Source: an uncultured Flavobacteriaceae bacterium
Lineage (GTDB): Bacteria; Bacteroidota; Bacteroidia; Flavobacteriales; Flavobacteriaceae
Direction of reading: 5' to 3'
Assembly (NCBI GenBank): GCA_947493535.1
Contig: CANLRK010000003.1
Span: 248,001-312,000 of the forward strand
DNA length: 64,000 bases
Within the stretch, counting starts at the first letter, position 1, and each line of letters opens with the position of its first letter. Below, piece by piece: positions 16,376 through 24,929 of this stretch. The notes under the pieces were generated by a model. The model saw only the letters and a program-made list of their open reading frames with translations, made no database searches and was not told the DNA's origin. The position numbers and the translations under genes were made by a program.

Positions 16376-18121
16376 TTACCTTAACTTCAGAGCTCTTTTT
16401 TTAAACTTTTTTTGTTTTGCTTTTAAGTCTTTTGAGGTTCGTTTCTTTGATTTTTTTTGAGTTGCCTCATTTTTCCTGAGTAGCTTATCTTTTTGCTTCG
16501 TAATTGAGTTGTGTTGTTTAGGTGCACTGCGTAACTCTTCATCTTCTGTTGTTAACACACGATCTTCTAATCCTTTTATTTTCGGAAGTACCAAAGGAGG
16601 GTCGTCTTTAAATAAATCTTCTACAGATAAGATTCGTTCATCACCACGCCAATTAAAGCCTCTTAGTTTACGGGCGTTTTTAGGAAACATGGAGTCAGGA
16701 CTTAACTCGCCTTCTGGTGAGCCTATATAGGTAGCTTCTTCTATTTTATTATTAACAAAAACAAGATTTATAGTACTGCATAAGGTCTTACTAATGCCGA
16801 TTAACTCTCCATTGTCTTTTCTAGAAAACTGAATGTGTTGAGCGTTTTTATTAATATCTACATTATATAACTTATTATCGTCATTAAATAAACCAATAAG
16901 TTCTTTTCCTTTTACTTGGTTGTAGCCTTCAATTGAATCTTTATGAATTAAAAAGGTGTTGTAAAACACTTTTAAAGAGTCTAATTTATTTGTTTCTACG
17001 TTGTTGATTAATTGAATAGTATCTCCAGTCATTTGACTATCACCCGACCAGAGCACTGGTTTACGAATTAATTTGGTAACCCCAGTTTTTTGATCAATGT
17101 GAATAGAATCACACTTACCGTTCATGTCTGTTTTAAATAATTTGGCGTTGCGATAGCCTCTAATAATCCTGTTTTCTGGTTTGCCGGTAATCATTAAAGT
17201 GTCGGCATGTATGTAAATGGAATCTTTCTGTTGTAATGATTTTGCTAAAGCACGCTTGGTTATAAATACGGAATCTTTGGCTTTGTATACTTCAGCATAG
17301 TGACCTGTAACAATGCTGTGGTTTATGGTATCGGTAACTTTAATGTTGTTGGTAGCGGAAGCAAAATTTCTTTTTTGGTTAAAGTACATGCTATCGCCTT
17401 CAAAAATCCGATTGTTATAATATATTTTTGAGTTTTTAACAAAATAACCTAAGTCTGCATTGGTGTCATAAAAACCTCTTTCACAGTGTATTGTAGTGCC
17501 TTGGTGTTTGATAACCGATTTACCATACATATAGGCAATGCCAGAATTGGAGTAAAAATCAAGTTGACTTGAGTTTAGGGTGTACTCAGGGTTTTTAATA
17601 TCAACATTGCCAATAAATTGGTATTTCTGACTTTCCATGTGATATTTACCTATGTAGCTATTTATTATATTTTCCTCATGGTGTACTACACCACCTGTTT
17701 TGTAGTAGGCTTGCTGTTGTAGTTTGTCAAAATATAAGGTATCTGTGCGTAAGGTAGATTTGGGCTCGGTTAAAATAACATCACCAGCAGTAAATGCTAG
17801 TTGTGTTTTTCCACTGTAATTGGCTACTTTACTGGTTAGTTTAATAGTATCACCTTGTTTAATAAGTACGTTTCCAAAAGCTGCAATAGAATCTGCTTTA
17901 GCGTAATGATAAGCTTTGTCGCACCACATTTCAATGCCTTCGTGTTCTATATAAATTTGTTTTTTGCTATTTCTAGTTAAGATGGTTGCCCCAGGGTACT
18001 CAATTTCATTTTTATCGTAATACGGTGCGGTAACTCTAATTTTCTTTTTTTCTTGTGCAAAAGTAATGATGCAGCTAAAGCTAAAGAAAACAAGCAGGTA
18101 TGTAGTAATTTTAAATTTCAA
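16376..18121 (-). CDS. OstA/LptA-like LPS export protein
   Basis: A ~580-aa periplasmic protein. A signal peptide ('ITTYLLVFFSFSCIITFAQE') is followed by repeated beta-jellyroll/OstA units: 'EMWCDKAYHYAKADSIAAFGNVLIKQGDTIKLTS', 'LDFYSNSGIAYMYGKSVIKHQGTTIHCERGFYD', 'YFNQKRNFASATNNIKVTDT'. LptA-type OstA domains carry LPS across the periplasm. The last ~60 residues are very Lys-rich. The ORF-track start is a TTG at 18145, but a perfect -7 box (18143-18150) covers it, so the in-frame TTG at 18121 directly before the signal peptide is the likelier start; neither is ATG. First gene of the unit with the class III aminotransferase. Confidence 0.88.
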   Translation of the reverse strand: MKFKITTYLLVFFSFSCIITFAQEKKKIRVTAPYYDKNEIEYPGATILTRNSKKQIYIEHEGIEMWCDKAYHYAKADSIAAFGNVLIKQGDTIKLTSKVANYSGKTQLAFTAGDVILTEPKSTLRTDTLYFDKLQQQAYYKTGGVVHHEENIINSYIGKYHMESQKYQFIGNVDIKNPEYTLNSSQLDFYSNSGIAYMYGKSVIKHQGTTIHCERGFYDTNADLGYFVKNSKIYYNNRIFEGDSMYFNQKRNFASATNNIKVTDTINHSIVTGHYAEVYKAKDSVFITKRALAKSLQQKDSIYIHADTLMITGKPENRIIRGYRNAKLFKTDMNGKCDSIHIDQKTGVTKLIRKPVLWSGDSQMTGDTIQLINNVETNKLDSLKVFYNTFLIHKDSIEGYNQVKGKELIGLFNDDNKLYNVDINKNAQHIQFSRKDNGELIGISKTLCSTINLVFVNNKIEEATYIGSPEGELSPDSMFPKNARKLRGFNWRGDERILSVEDLFKDDPPLVLPKIKGLEDRVLTTEDEELRSAPKQHNSITKQKDKLLRKNEATQKKSKKRTSKDLKAKQKKFKKRALKLR

Positions 18122-18142
18122 AACAATTCTGGTTTGTTGCTT

Positions 18143-18150
18143 CAAAAATA
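18143..18150 (-). promoter_or_regulatory. -7 element of the OstA-like gene
   Basis: TATTTTTG on the minus strand, a perfect TAnnTTTG. It overlaps the TTG start proposed by the ORF track and puts transcription start about 18136. Confidence 0.6.
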
Positions 18151-18213
18151 GCTAAAAAACTTAGTGTGTTCTCTATTTTATGATAAAATTAAGGAACGCT
18201 TATAGTGTAAATT

Positions 18214-18246
18214 AAAAAAGGTGTTGCACAAGCAACACCTTTTTTT
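18214..18246 (-). terminator. Terminator of the M61 peptidase gene
   Basis: AAAAAAGGTGTTG-cacaag-CAACACCTTTTTT, a 13-bp stem, about 20 nt past the stop at 18264. Confidence 0.93.
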
Positions 18247-18263
18247 GTTAAAAACTAAAAAGT

Positions 18264-20123
18264 TTAGTTTTTCATCCATGCATTTCTTAAAACTACACGT
18301 TTGTCTGTAGCTGGTAACTCATCAGGAGCAAGCGTGTAGGTTTTACCCATAGGTTCAATTACCTTTCCTTCTAGTGTAATTGTTTCCCCTTCACGTTTAA
18401 CTACCATAGTAATATCATCATCAACTGACCATGCAAATGAGGCTCCTACTAAAGCTTGAATATTACTTAAGTTATACGCTGTACCGTTTATTGATACTAA
18501 GCGGTCGTTGGGTTTAACTCCTAATGTGGTTAAAAATGAGTTGGTTTCAGTTAAGAAAAATACTTCTTTAGTTTTTTGATCTACAGATATATATGGTGTT
18601 TGCATATCTTTAAGTAAGTAGCCAGTTTTAGCTTCTTTACTTTGCATGCTTAATCCTAGTTTTTTGAAAAATTCTGTGTAATTAATAGGTGTGTTTCCTA
18701 TTACATGCGTGTTGATAAATTTTCTTACTTCAGGGTAAGTTATAGCTGTAATATCATCAAATAAAATAGCGTCAATAAATGGTTTTTCAACACCGTATTT
18801 AGCTGATAGCTTTTTCATCATGGCCAAAACACCTTCTTGACCGTTACTCTCTTCACGGATAATTAAATCGATACACATTCCTATTAATGCTCCTTTTTCG
18901 TATACATTAGCATAGTTAGGTTTGTACGGATCTTTTAAAATGTTTTTACTCATTTCAGTAAAAGACATTTCATCATTATAACGTTTAGATCCTTTAATTT
19001 TTCCTAAGACTCTGTTGTAAAACTCATATTCATCAATAAGCCCTTGATTAACTTGGAAAAGATTAGCGAAATACTCGGTTACTCCTTCGTACATCCATAA
19101 ATGCTCAGACATTTCTGGGTTGCTATAGTCGAAATTATGAATTTCTTCTGAATGCACGCTTAATGGTGTTAAAATATGAAAAAACTCATGAGACACTACA
19201 TCTTTCATCGATTTTGCTAATGCTTGTGCTGGCATCATTTCAGGAAAAACAACAGTTGTAGAGGTATGGTGCTCCAAAGCTCCAAAGCCGTTGGCATCAT
19301 CTTTCATGGTTGACATGTACAGCAAAATTGCATATTTTTTTGTAGCATTTACATCACCTAAAAAATCTTTTTGAGCTTGCATCATTTTTTGCATGTCTTC
19401 TTTTAAATCGGCAGCTTTTAAAGTATTACTAGGAGAGTAAACACTTAAAAGAATTTCCATTTCCCCTATTTTAAAGCTAGCATTATTAGGCTCCGCATAC
19501 ATGATAGGGTTGTCAGTAACTTCAAAGTATCTTTTAGCGATAAAGGTATCTTTGTCGGTAGTAGGATCAATATCTATTAGAGATGTGTTCCCGGTAAGAT
19601 TTTCAGGATGAGAAATGTGTAGTGTGTATGGTAACTCCTGATGTTCTTTAAAATACCCTACAAAACCATGTAGGTTTAGCATAAAGTTTTTGCCTTCTAA
19701 AATATTGGTCCCAGCAGGAGAAAACACATCATGAGTGTTTTCAATATCATACGTATCGTTTACCCAGTATGTTACAGTGCTAAGTTTTTTAGCATTGTCA
19801 ATTTTCCAAGAGTTATCATCAGTGTGAGTTACGGTTAATTCATTTCCGTTAGCATCTAAGGCTTTAAAGTCTTCAATGTATTTTCCGTAGTTGTCGGTAG
19901 AATATGTTCCTGGTACGGTTTTAGGAATGTGAAAAGTTGCTGTTGTAGAAGTAAACCCTATAGGATTCATAACTACTTTTACTTTGTCGTCAACTACATT
20001 TTTTAAGTCGATGTTTACAGTGGTTGCTGTAGCTAATTTTTTTTCGGAGGTAGATGCTGTTTGTTGTGTTTTACAGGCTACTAAAAAAGCTAGCGACATT
20101 ACAGCAAGACTAATTTTTCTCAT
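18264..20123 (-). CDS. M61 family metallopeptidase lipoprotein with PDZ domain
   Basis: A 619-aa lipoprotein (lipobox 'LAFLVACKT', Cys17). M61 (glycyl aminopeptidase type) architecture: N-terminal beta domain (about 30-210), the zinc site HEFFH at 312-316 within 'DVVSHEFFHILTPLSVH', and the downstream glutamate ligand in 'HLWMYEGVTEYFANLFQ'. A PDZ-like domain follows near the C-terminus ('TTLGVKPNDRLVSINGTAYNLSNIQALV'). An outer- or inner-membrane-anchored exopeptidase in the periplasm is inferred. It is monocistronic with its own terminator. I found no perfect promoter upstream. Confidence 0.92.
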   Translation of the reverse strand: MRKISLAVMSLAFLVACKTQQTASTSEKKLATATTVNIDLKNVVDDKVKVVMNPIGFTSTTATFHIPKTVPGTYSTDNYGKYIEDFKALDANGNELTVTHTDDNSWKIDNAKKLSTVTYWVNDTYDIENTHDVFSPAGTNILEGKNFMLNLHGFVGYFKEHQELPYTLHISHPENLTGNTSLIDIDPTTDKDTFIAKRYFEVTDNPIMYAEPNNASFKIGEMEILLSVYSPSNTLKAADLKEDMQKMMQAQKDFLGDVNATKKYAILLYMSTMKDDANGFGALEHHTSTTVVFPEMMPAQALAKSMKDVVSHEFFHILTPLSVHSEEIHNFDYSNPEMSEHLWMYEGVTEYFANLFQVNQGLIDEYEFYNRVLGKIKGSKRYNDEMSFTEMSKNILKDPYKPNYANVYEKGALIGMCIDLIIREESNGQEGVLAMMKKLSAKYGVEKPFIDAILFDDITAITYPEVRKFINTHVIGNTPINYTEFFKKLGLSMQSKEAKTGYLLKDMQTPYISVDQKTKEVFFLTETNSFLTTLGVKPNDRLVSINGTAYNLSNIQALVGASFAWSVDDDITMVVKREGETITLEGKVIEPMGKTYTLAPDELPATDKRVVLRNAWMKN

Positions 20124-20290
20124 TTTTAATTTTTTGTTTAGAACATAAGACTAAAGAACAGCAAATTCGTTACACTATATGTGTTGTTTTTAACAAAAGA
20201 TTATATTTTTAGGTGCAAAATTATTAGTTATTGATGTGTTTTGTTGTGTAATATTTTCAAGTATATTTATCCTGGTTAAAAAATAACTTT

Positions 20291-21280
20291 ATGCAACTAT
20301 CTATTGTTATTGTAAATTATAATGTACGTTACTTTTTAGAGTTGTGTCTTAAAAGTGTATACGCAGCAATAACAGAAATTAATGCTGAGGTTATTGTGGT
20401 GGACAACAATTCATCTGACGATAGTTGCGCAATGGTAAAGCAATTGTTTCCTGAAGTATGCTTATTGGCTAATAAAGAGAATTTAGGTTTTTCCAAAGCA
20501 AATAATCAAGGCGTTGCAGTTGCAAAAGGAGAGTATGTTTGCATACTAAATCCAGATACAGTAGTGGCAGAAGATACTTTTGTAAAATTACTACAATTTT
20601 CAACGTTAAAAAATAAGTTAGGTATAGTAAGTTGTAAACTTATAGATGGAGCAGGAGTTTTTTTGCCCGAAAGCAAGCGAAATGTACCTACACCTAAAAT
20701 AGCTGTTCAAAAGCTATTAGGGATAACTAAAGAGTATTATGTAAATTCTATTTCTGATACAGCAATAGCCAAAGTGCCAGTTTTTGTTGGAGCTTTTATG
20801 TGGTTAAAACGTGAAGTGTATTGTAGGGTAGGAGGGTTTGATGAGCAGTATTTTATGTATGGTGAAGATATTGATTTGTCGTATAGTGTTTTAAATGCGG
20901 GGTATAATAATTATTATTTTGGACAAACAACAATAATTCACTTTAAAGGGGAAAGTACGCTTAAAGATGCGGTATATGCAAAACGGTTTTATGGAGCCAT
21001 GCAATTGTTTTATAAAAAGTATTATGCCAGCAATTTTTTGTTTGATATGCTAGTTAGAGTCGGACTTAAACTTATTCCTTTGGTTACGATGTTTACTAAA
21101 GAAGATGAAGTTGTACAACGACCAGAAAAAACACTTGAAACTACAAAATTAAGTTTTAAAAAAATAATAGAGTTGTTCGAAATACAAGACTTTTACTATA
21201 AAATACATTTAAAAAACTCAAAGTTTTCCATTGGAAGCAAAAGCTCTAAATCTAGAGGGGAAGTAGTTTTTGTAGACTAA
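20291..21280 (+). CDS. Family 2 glycosyltransferase
   Basis: A 329-aa GT-A fold glycosyltransferase of the rhamnosyltransferase-like GT2 group. Motifs: 'QLSIVIVNYNVRYFLELCLKSV' at the start, 'VIVVDNNSSDDSC', 'LGFSKANNQGV', 'CILNPDTVVAEDTF' (DxD-like) and 'GGFDEQYFMYGEDIDLSYSVLNAGY'. The GT domain ends near 230. The C-terminal part is basic and helical with a short hydrophobic stretch ('LFDMLVRVGLKLIPLV') that could touch the membrane. Use in surface polysaccharide is inferred from the family; no other polysaccharide genes are adjacent. Upstream TATATTTA (20262-20269) is a near-consensus -7. Confidence 0.93.
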   Translation: MQLSIVIVNYNVRYFLELCLKSVYAAITEINAEVIVVDNNSSDDSCAMVKQLFPEVCLLANKENLGFSKANNQGVAVAKGEYVCILNPDTVVAEDTFVKLLQFSTLKNKLGIVSCKLIDGAGVFLPESKRNVPTPKIAVQKLLGITKEYYVNSISDTAIAKVPVFVGAFMWLKREVYCRVGGFDEQYFMYGEDIDLSYSVLNAGYNNYYFGQTTIIHFKGESTLKDAVYAKRFYGAMQLFYKKYYASNFLFDMLVRVGLKLIPLVTMFTKEDEVVQRPEKTLETTKLSFKKIIELFEIQDFYYKIHLKNSKFSIGSKSSKSRGEVVFVD

Positions 21281-21365
21281 TTTTGTTGTTTAAATCTTAA
21301 GTAAATCTATTTTTATTTATTAAATTCGCACACTAAAATTAGTAATTCACGTATATTTTAAGAAT

Positions 21366-22670
21366 ATGGCAAAGTTTGAATTAAAACTTCCGAAAATGGG
21401 AGAGAGTGTTGCAGAAGCAACCATAACATCGTGGTTAAAAGAAGTTGGTGATACCATTGAAATGGACGAGCCAGTTTTAGAAATAGCAACCGATAAAGTT
21501 GATTCTGAAGTGCCTTCTGAAGTAGATGGTGTGCTTACAGAAATTCTTTTTAATGTAGATGATGTTGTAGAGGTAGGGCAAACAATAGCAATTATAGAGA
21601 CTGAAGGGCAAGCAAGTGTAGCTACTCCTAAAACTACTGAAGCACCTGCTGAAGTAGTTGCAATTGAAAAAACAATTGTAGAAGCCAAGGAAGCTGTTAC
21701 GCCGGTAGCCGATTTTTCAGACTCTGACAGGTTTTATTCTCCTTTAGTTAAAAATATAGCAAAAGAAGAGGGAATTTCGTTAGCGGAATTAGAAACTATT
21801 ACTGGAACAGGTAAAGAAGGAAGGGTTACTAAAAATGATATGTTAAGTTACCTAAAAACTAGAGGTAGCAAACCAACTGTTACTGAAACACCAAAAGTAG
21901 CAACTCCTGTTAAAAAAGAAGCGCCTAAAGCTCCAGTTAAAACAGCAGTAGCATTGCAAGAAGGTGATGAAGTAATAGCTATGTCAAGAATGCGTAAGCT
22001 TATTTCAGGACATATGGTCAATTCAGTACAAACATCAGCGCACGTACAATCATTTGTTGAGTGTGATGTAACTAATATATGGAATTGGCGTGCAAAAGTG
22101 AAAGACGCTTTCCAGAAAAGAGAAGGTGAAAAACTTACTTTTACTCCAATTTTTATGGAGGCTGTAGCACATGCACTTAAAAAATATCCAGGAATGAATG
22201 TTTCTGTTGATGGCGATAATATCATACAGCGCAAAAATATCAATTTAGGTATGGCAGCAGCTTTACCTGATGGAAATTTAATAGTTCCTGTAATAAAAAA
22301 TGCCGATCAATTGAATCTTGTTGGTATGGCAAAAGCTGTTAATAACTTAGCTAATAATGCCAGAGCAGGGAAGTTAGCGCCAGATGATATTCAAGGTGGA
22401 ACATATACCGTAACTAACGTAGGTAATTTTGGTAGTATTATGGGTACACCAATTATCAACCAACCCCAAGTAGGTATTTTAGCTTTAGGTTCAATTCGTA
22501 AAACTCCAGCAGTTATAGAAACTCCAGAAGGTGATTTTATAGGAATTCGTATGAAAATGTATTTATCACATTCTTATGATCATAGAGTTATTGACGGAGC
22601 CTTAGGTGGAATGTTTGCGAAAGCCGTAGCTGACTATTTAGAAGCTTGGGATGTAAATAGGGAATTTTAA
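21366..22670 (+). CDS. Dihydrolipoamide acyltransferase (E2) of a 2-oxo acid dehydrogenase complex
   Basis: A 434-aa E2 subunit with three domains: lipoyl domain (1-80) with Lys44 in 'EIATDKVDSEVPSEVDGVL', an Ala/Pro/Thr-rich linker, the peripheral subunit-binding domain (about 120-165, 'YSPLVKNIAKEEGISLAEL...GKEGRVTKNDML'), a second linker, and the catalytic acyltransferase domain with the active-site histidine in 'LSHSYDHRVIDGALGG'. Such single-lipoyl E2s serve branched-chain 2-oxoacid, pyruvate or 2-oxoglutarate complexes; no E1 gene is adjacent, so the substrate stays open (branched-chain is my first guess). A -7-like TAAATTCG lies at 21321-21328. Ends at a bidirectional terminator. Confidence 0.95.
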   Translation: MAKFELKLPKMGESVAEATITSWLKEVGDTIEMDEPVLEIATDKVDSEVPSEVDGVLTEILFNVDDVVEVGQTIAIIETEGQASVATPKTTEAPAEVVAIEKTIVEAKEAVTPVADFSDSDRFYSPLVKNIAKEEGISLAELETITGTGKEGRVTKNDMLSYLKTRGSKPTVTETPKVATPVKKEAPKAPVKTAVALQEGDEVIAMSRMRKLISGHMVNSVQTSAHVQSFVECDVTNIWNWRAKVKDAFQKREGEKLTFTPIFMEAVAHALKKYPGMNVSVDGDNIIQRKNINLGMAAALPDGNLIVPVIKNADQLNLVGMAKAVNNLANNARAGKLAPDDIQGGTYTVTNVGNFGSIMGTPIINQPQVGILALGSIRKTPAVIETPEGDFIGIRMKMYLSHSYDHRVIDGALGGMFAKAVADYLEAWDVNREF

Positions 22671-22691
22671 AAAGAACTATATTATATTTAT

Positions 22692-22727
22692 AAAAAAGCG
22701 CACTATTTTTATGGTGCGCTTTTTTTA
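22692..22727. terminator. Bidirectional terminator, E2 gene / small secreted protein
   Basis: AAAAAAGCGCAC-loop-GTGCGCTTTTTT with T-tracts on both strands; it overlaps the stop codon of the minus-strand gene. Confidence 0.92.
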
Positions 22728-23069
22728 TAATTTCTTTTTAGATTGTTGTAGTTTGTATAACTCAAGCCTATCATCATAGTATAATTCATATTTAAGTTTT
22801 AAGCCTACATTGCTACGTTTAACTAATGTGGTTAAAAGTATCGTGTCCTTTGCTTTAATAGTAGAGTAGATGGGTTTAAAAGTTTTTCGTCTAAAACCAG
22901 AGCCGTTTAGTTGTGTTAACAGCTGTTTGGTGTTTTCTGTATGATTAACAGCGTATAATTTAATGTTATGTTTTGTTTTTTCTTGTATTACAGTAATAGC
23001 TCCTGTGTTTTGAGAAAAACAACACACAGAAAAAATAATAAAACATGTTAGAAGCGTAAAACCTTTCAT
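22725..23069 (-). CDS. Small secreted protein of unknown function
   Basis: A 114-aa protein that I do not recognise. An N-terminal signal peptide is clear ('MKGFTLLTCFIIFSVCCFSQ', cleavage likely after Gln20). The mature part (~94 aa) is strongly basic and predicted beta-rich ('ITVIQEKTKHNIKLYAVNHTEN', 'LKLKYELYYDDRLELYKLQ') and ends in a Lys-rich tail. No cysteines in the mature part and no lipobox. Codon use is like its neighbours. It is a single gene between the E2 gene and the exonuclease operon, ending within the shared terminator. Periplasmic location is inferred. Confidence 0.75.
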   Translation of the reverse strand: MKGFTLLTCFIIFSVCCFSQNTGAITVIQEKTKHNIKLYAVNHTENTKQLLTQLNGSGFRRKTFKPIYSTIKAKDTILLTTLVKRSNVGLKLKYELYYDDRLELYKLQQSKKKL

Positions 23070-23167
23070 AAAAATAAATTTAATAAGTAGTTAAACTTCT
23101 TGATGAATAGAAAAGGAAGCATTTTAAAGATAATGATTTTTTGACTATTATCTACTAAAATACATTG

Positions 23168-23175
23168 TATATTTG
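23168..23175 (+). promoter_or_regulatory. -7 element of the exonuclease-FAH-Hpt-cinA operon
   Basis: TATATTTG, perfect TAnnTTTG, 20 nt before the gene start; a TTG lies 24 nt further upstream (23141-23143). The adjoining TGTGGATAA also spells a DnaA box, judged incidental. Confidence 0.7.
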
Positions 23176-23194
23176 TGGATAAATAATAATGATA

Positions 23195-23968
23195 ATGGAG
23201 TTAAAGCTACATAAGCCTATTTGTTTTTTCGATTTAGAAACTACTGGAATTCAGGTTTCTAAAGATAGAATTGTTGAAATAGCAATTTTAAAAGTTTATC
23301 CAAACGGAAATAAAGAAAGTAAAACATGGTTGGTAAATCCTGAAATGAAAATTCCAGAAGCAACAATAGCCGTACACGGAATTACCAATGAGAAAGTTGC
23401 CAATGAACCTACATTTAAAGAGTTAGCTCCTACTATTTATAATATGATTAAAGATGCGGATTTGGCAGGGTTTAACTCAGACCGTTTTGATATTCCGTTG
23501 TTAGCCGAAGAAATGTTGCGAGCAGATATTGATTTTGATATGAAAAATATGGCTACTGTAGATGTACAAACCATATTTCATAAAAAGGAACAACGTACGC
23601 TAAGTGCAGGTTATAAGTTTTATTGTGGAAAAGAACTTGATGGGGCTCATTCGGCATCGGTAGATACACAGGCTACTTATGAAATATTGCTAGCGCAATT
23701 AGAGCGTTATCCCGACCTGGAAAACTCAGTCAAAAGCTTAAGTGAGTTTAGTACACGTAAAAAGAATGCAGATTTTGCTGGATTTATAATTTATAATGAG
23801 GAGGGGAAAGAAGTTTTTAGTTTTGGAAAACATAAAGGAAAATTAGTGTCAGAGGTGTTACAAAATGAGCCAGGATATTACAGCTGGATTCAAAATGCAG
23901 ATTTTCCACTGTACACTAAAAAAGTGCTTACATCAATTAAACTGCGTCAACTAACCAATAAATTTTAA
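23195..23968 (+). CDS. DEDDh 3'-5' exonuclease with C-terminal DUF3820-like domain
   Basis: A ~257-aa DnaQ-like exonuclease. Exo motifs: 'ICFFDLETTGI' (Exo I Asp/Glu), 'LAGFNSDRFDIPLLAEEM' (Exo II) and 'GAHSASVDTQATYEIL' (Exo III, DEDDh type with His). The last ~50 residues ('EVFSFGKHKGKLVSEVL...PGYYSWIQNADF') match a small C-terminal module found on many Bacteroidota exonucleases. It could proofread or mature nucleic acids; the precise substrate is unknown. I choose the second Met (MELKLHKP) over 23189. First gene of a tight four-gene operon (gaps of 4, 2 and 1 nt). Confidence 0.92.
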   Translation: MELKLHKPICFFDLETTGIQVSKDRIVEIAILKVYPNGNKESKTWLVNPEMKIPEATIAVHGITNEKVANEPTFKELAPTIYNMIKDADLAGFNSDRFDIPLLAEEMLRADIDFDMKNMATVDVQTIFHKKEQRTLSAGYKFYCGKELDGAHSASVDTQATYEILLAQLERYPDLENSVKSLSEFSTRKKNADFAGFIIYNEEGKEVFSFGKHKGKLVSEVLQNEPGYYSWIQNADFPLYTKKVLTSIKLRQLTNKF

Positions 23969-23972
23969 TCAA

Positions 23973-24584
23973 ATGAAATTAATTTGTATTGGTCGTAATT
24001 ATACAGAGCATATTGAAGAATTGGCAAATGAAAAGCCTACAGATCCGGTAGTATTTTTAAAACCAGATACAGCAATATTATTAAAAAAGCAACCGTTTTT
24101 CATACCTGACTTTAGTAACGATGTACACCATGAAGTTGAGGTTTTAATCAAGATATGTAAAGTGGGGAAATATATTGACGCTAAATTTGCTCATAAATAT
24201 TATAATGAGATTGGTTTAGGAATTGATTTTACGGCAAGAGATTTACAAGCAAAATTAAAAGCTAAAGGTTTGCCATGGGAGAAAGCAAAAAGTTTTGATG
24301 GAGCTGCTGTTATAGGTAGTTGGGTGTCAAAAGAAAAATTTACGTCAGTTAATGAACTTAATTTCTCTTTAGAGAAAAACGGGAAAAAGGTTCAAGTAGG
24401 AAACACGGCAAATATGTTATGGAAAATAGATGAAATTATAGCTTATGTGTCTCAATATTTTACATTGAAAATTGGAGATGTTATTTTTACAGGTACACCG
24501 TCAGGAGTAGGTAAAGTGGCTATAAATGATTGTTTAGAAGGGTTTTTAGAAAATGAGAAATTATTTTCAATACGAGTTAAATAA
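23973..24584 (+). CDS. Fumarylacetoacetate hydrolase (FAH) family protein
   Basis: A 203-aa one-domain FAH-fold enzyme (FAHD1/YcgM-like; such enzymes hydrolyse acylpyruvates or decarboxylate oxaloacetate). Visible family marks: 'MKLICIGRNYTEHIEEL', 'PVVFLKPDTAIL', the metal-binding 'HHEVEVLIKI', 'GLGIDFTARDLQAKLKAKGLPWEKAKSFD' and 'GDVIFTGTPSGVGKV'. Length is right for the small members. It lies 4 nt after the exonuclease gene and 2 nt before the Hpt gene, so it is co-transcribed. Its link to the neighbours is by operon only. Confidence 0.93.
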   Translation: MKLICIGRNYTEHIEELANEKPTDPVVFLKPDTAILLKKQPFFIPDFSNDVHHEVEVLIKICKVGKYIDAKFAHKYYNEIGLGIDFTARDLQAKLKAKGLPWEKAKSFDGAAVIGSWVSKEKFTSVNELNFSLEKNGKKVQVGNTANMLWKIDEIIAYVSQYFTLKIGDVIFTGTPSGVGKVAINDCLEGFLENEKLFSIRVK

Positions 24585-24586
24585 CT

Positions 24587-24928
24587 ATGGAGGTAAATTA
24601 TAAACTGGATAAGGTGAAAGAATTAGCTGCTGGCGACGAGGGTTTTGTTGTGGCTATAGCAAGTGCTTTTTTAGAAGAAGTTCCCGAAGCAGTTATTCAA
24701 ATAGGTAAAGGGCTAGCTGAAAAGGATTTTCAAAAAGTATATCAAAACGCTCATAAAATTAAACCTACGATACAGTTGTTTGACATACCTGTTTATAATG
24801 ATGTTATTGTTTTGCAAGATTGGGGTAAGTTTGAACAAGAAGAAAAAAATGTATTGCCAACCTTTGAGCGAGTGTCAATTGTGGTGAAAAATGTAGTTGC
24901 GGAATTAAAATCAGACTTTAAGTTGTAA
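24587..24928 (+). CDS. Stand-alone Hpt (histidine phosphotransfer) domain protein
   Basis: A 113-aa helical protein with the Hpt pattern: 'DEGFVVAIASAFLEEVPEAVIQIGKGLAEKDFQKVYQNAHKIKPTIQLFDI', in which His56 of 'NAHKIKPTI' is the expected phosphorylated residue. Four-helix bundle phosphotransfer proteins pass phosphate between a hybrid histidine kinase and a response regulator. No kinase or receiver gene is present in the window, so its partners are elsewhere. It is third in the exonuclease-FAH-Hpt-cinA operon (gaps 2 and 1 nt). Confidence 0.85.
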   Translation: MEVNYKLDKVKELAAGDEGFVVAIASAFLEEVPEAVIQIGKGLAEKDFQKVYQNAHKIKPTIQLFDIPVYNDVIVLQDWGKFEQEEKNVLPTFERVSIVVKNVVAELKSDFKL

Positions 24929-24929
24929 A

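Noticed and set aside
23174-23182. TGTGGATAA, a perfect DnaA box
   Set aside because: It is single, overlaps the -7 promoter region of the exonuclease operon, and is far from dnaA; most likely chance.
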